From: Clostridia bacterium
GTDB lineage: Bacteria; Bacillota; Sulfobacillia; SLMV01
Reading direction: 5' to 3'
Assembly (NCBI GenBank): GCA_007133365.1
Contig: SLMV01000073.1
Coordinates: 1-22,906 of the forward strand
DNA length: 22,906 bases
Below, piece by piece: positions 22,798 through 22,906 of the stretch. A program made the position numbers and the translations under genes. Under the pieces are notes generated by a model, which made no database searches, was not told the origin of the DNA, and saw only the letters and a list, made by a program, of their open reading frames with translations. The stretch's first letter is position 1. The number at the start of each line of letters is the position of its first letter.

Positions 22798-22906
22798 TTG
22801 AAGCGAGTGTTGTTGCTTGATGTGGGAAGTACTTTGACCAAGGCCCTGGTATGGGATCGGTCATCAAACCGACTGTTGGCCTCGGCGCAAGCCATCACCT
22901 CGGTGA
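22798..22906 (+). CDS. MutL/GlmL-like protein (glutamate mutase-associated ASKHA ATPase), 5' part only
   Basis: The first 36 codons are present before the window ends. They read MKRVLLLDVGSTLTKALVWD followed by SAQAITSV, which matches the phosphate-1 motif (GSTxTK) and the AxAxTTV segment of the MutL/GlmL family. These ATPases are usually encoded beside adenosylcobalamin-dependent mutases such as glutamate or ornithine mutase, and are proposed to act as chaperones or reactivators. It is unrelated to the mismatch-repair MutL. TTG 22798 was taken because AGGA lies just upstream. With so short a piece another ASKHA family is possible. Confidence 0.65.
   Translation, partial: MKRVLLLDVGSTLTKALVWDRSSNRLLASAQAITSV

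Noticed and set aside
1..22906. CRISPR array, transposon, prophage or toxin-antitoxin module
   Set aside because: No regularly spaced repeats, transposase, integrase or phage structural motifs were seen on either strand. The accessory content is low.

Overview
The window is about 23 kb of gene-dense DNA, nearly all transcribed left to right, and looks like an anaerobic, fermentative member of the Bacillota (Gram-positive type). The evidence is a cytoplasmic NAD-linked type [FeFe] hydrogenase operon, an Asp23/Gls24 domain protein, a Bacillus-type LexA box (CGAAC-N4-GTTYG), a stalk/AMIN/amidase cell-wall hydrolase and the secG...smpB-ssrA neighbourhood. Base composition is moderately GC-rich. 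I cannot name a genus. The fused phosphoglycerate kinase-triosephosphate isomerase, best known from Thermotoga, points to a deep or unusual lineage.

Layout. (1) 132-4112: a hydrogenase operon of a stand-alone CheY-like receiver protein, a NuoE-like subunit, a short NuoF-like subunit and the catalytic [FeFe] subunit. All genes overlap by 1-4 bases, behind a good promoter with a Rex-like half-palindrome on its -10. (2) 4314-6626: an isolated cytoplasmic S9 (DPP IV-like) peptidase. (3) 6815-15745: a long tightly packed block of a nitrilase-family amidase, a frameshifted DUF523 gene, a P-loop/Asp23 protein, and then lower glycolysis (gap, fused pgk-tpi, gpmI, eno), secG and an HD-domain protein. 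(4) 15980-18808: a polysaccharide deacetylase with a degenerate PlsY-like membrane domain, a GNAT acetyltransferase, smpB and the tmRNA gene ssrA with its own promoter and terminator. (5) 18899-22906: a YdcF/DUF218 membrane protein, SOS-type dinB, a secreted N-acetylmuramoyl-L-alanine amidase, and the first 36 codons of a MutL/GlmL-type protein.

How it fits together. The glycolytic block makes NADH and ATP from triose phosphates, and the hydrogenase could dispose of that reductant as H2. A Rex-like site and a CheY-like receiver at the head of the hydrogenase operon suggest redox or signal control. smpB with ssrA provides ribosome rescue. The deacetylase and amidase act on the cell envelope.

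No CRISPR array, transposon, phage gene, tRNA or rRNA was seen. The most unusual items are the PlsY-like/NodB fusion, the PGK-TPI fusion, the receiver plus pared-down HydB in the hydrogenase operon, the broken DUF523 gene, and sequence oddities in gpmI and in the tmRNA T-loop and tag.
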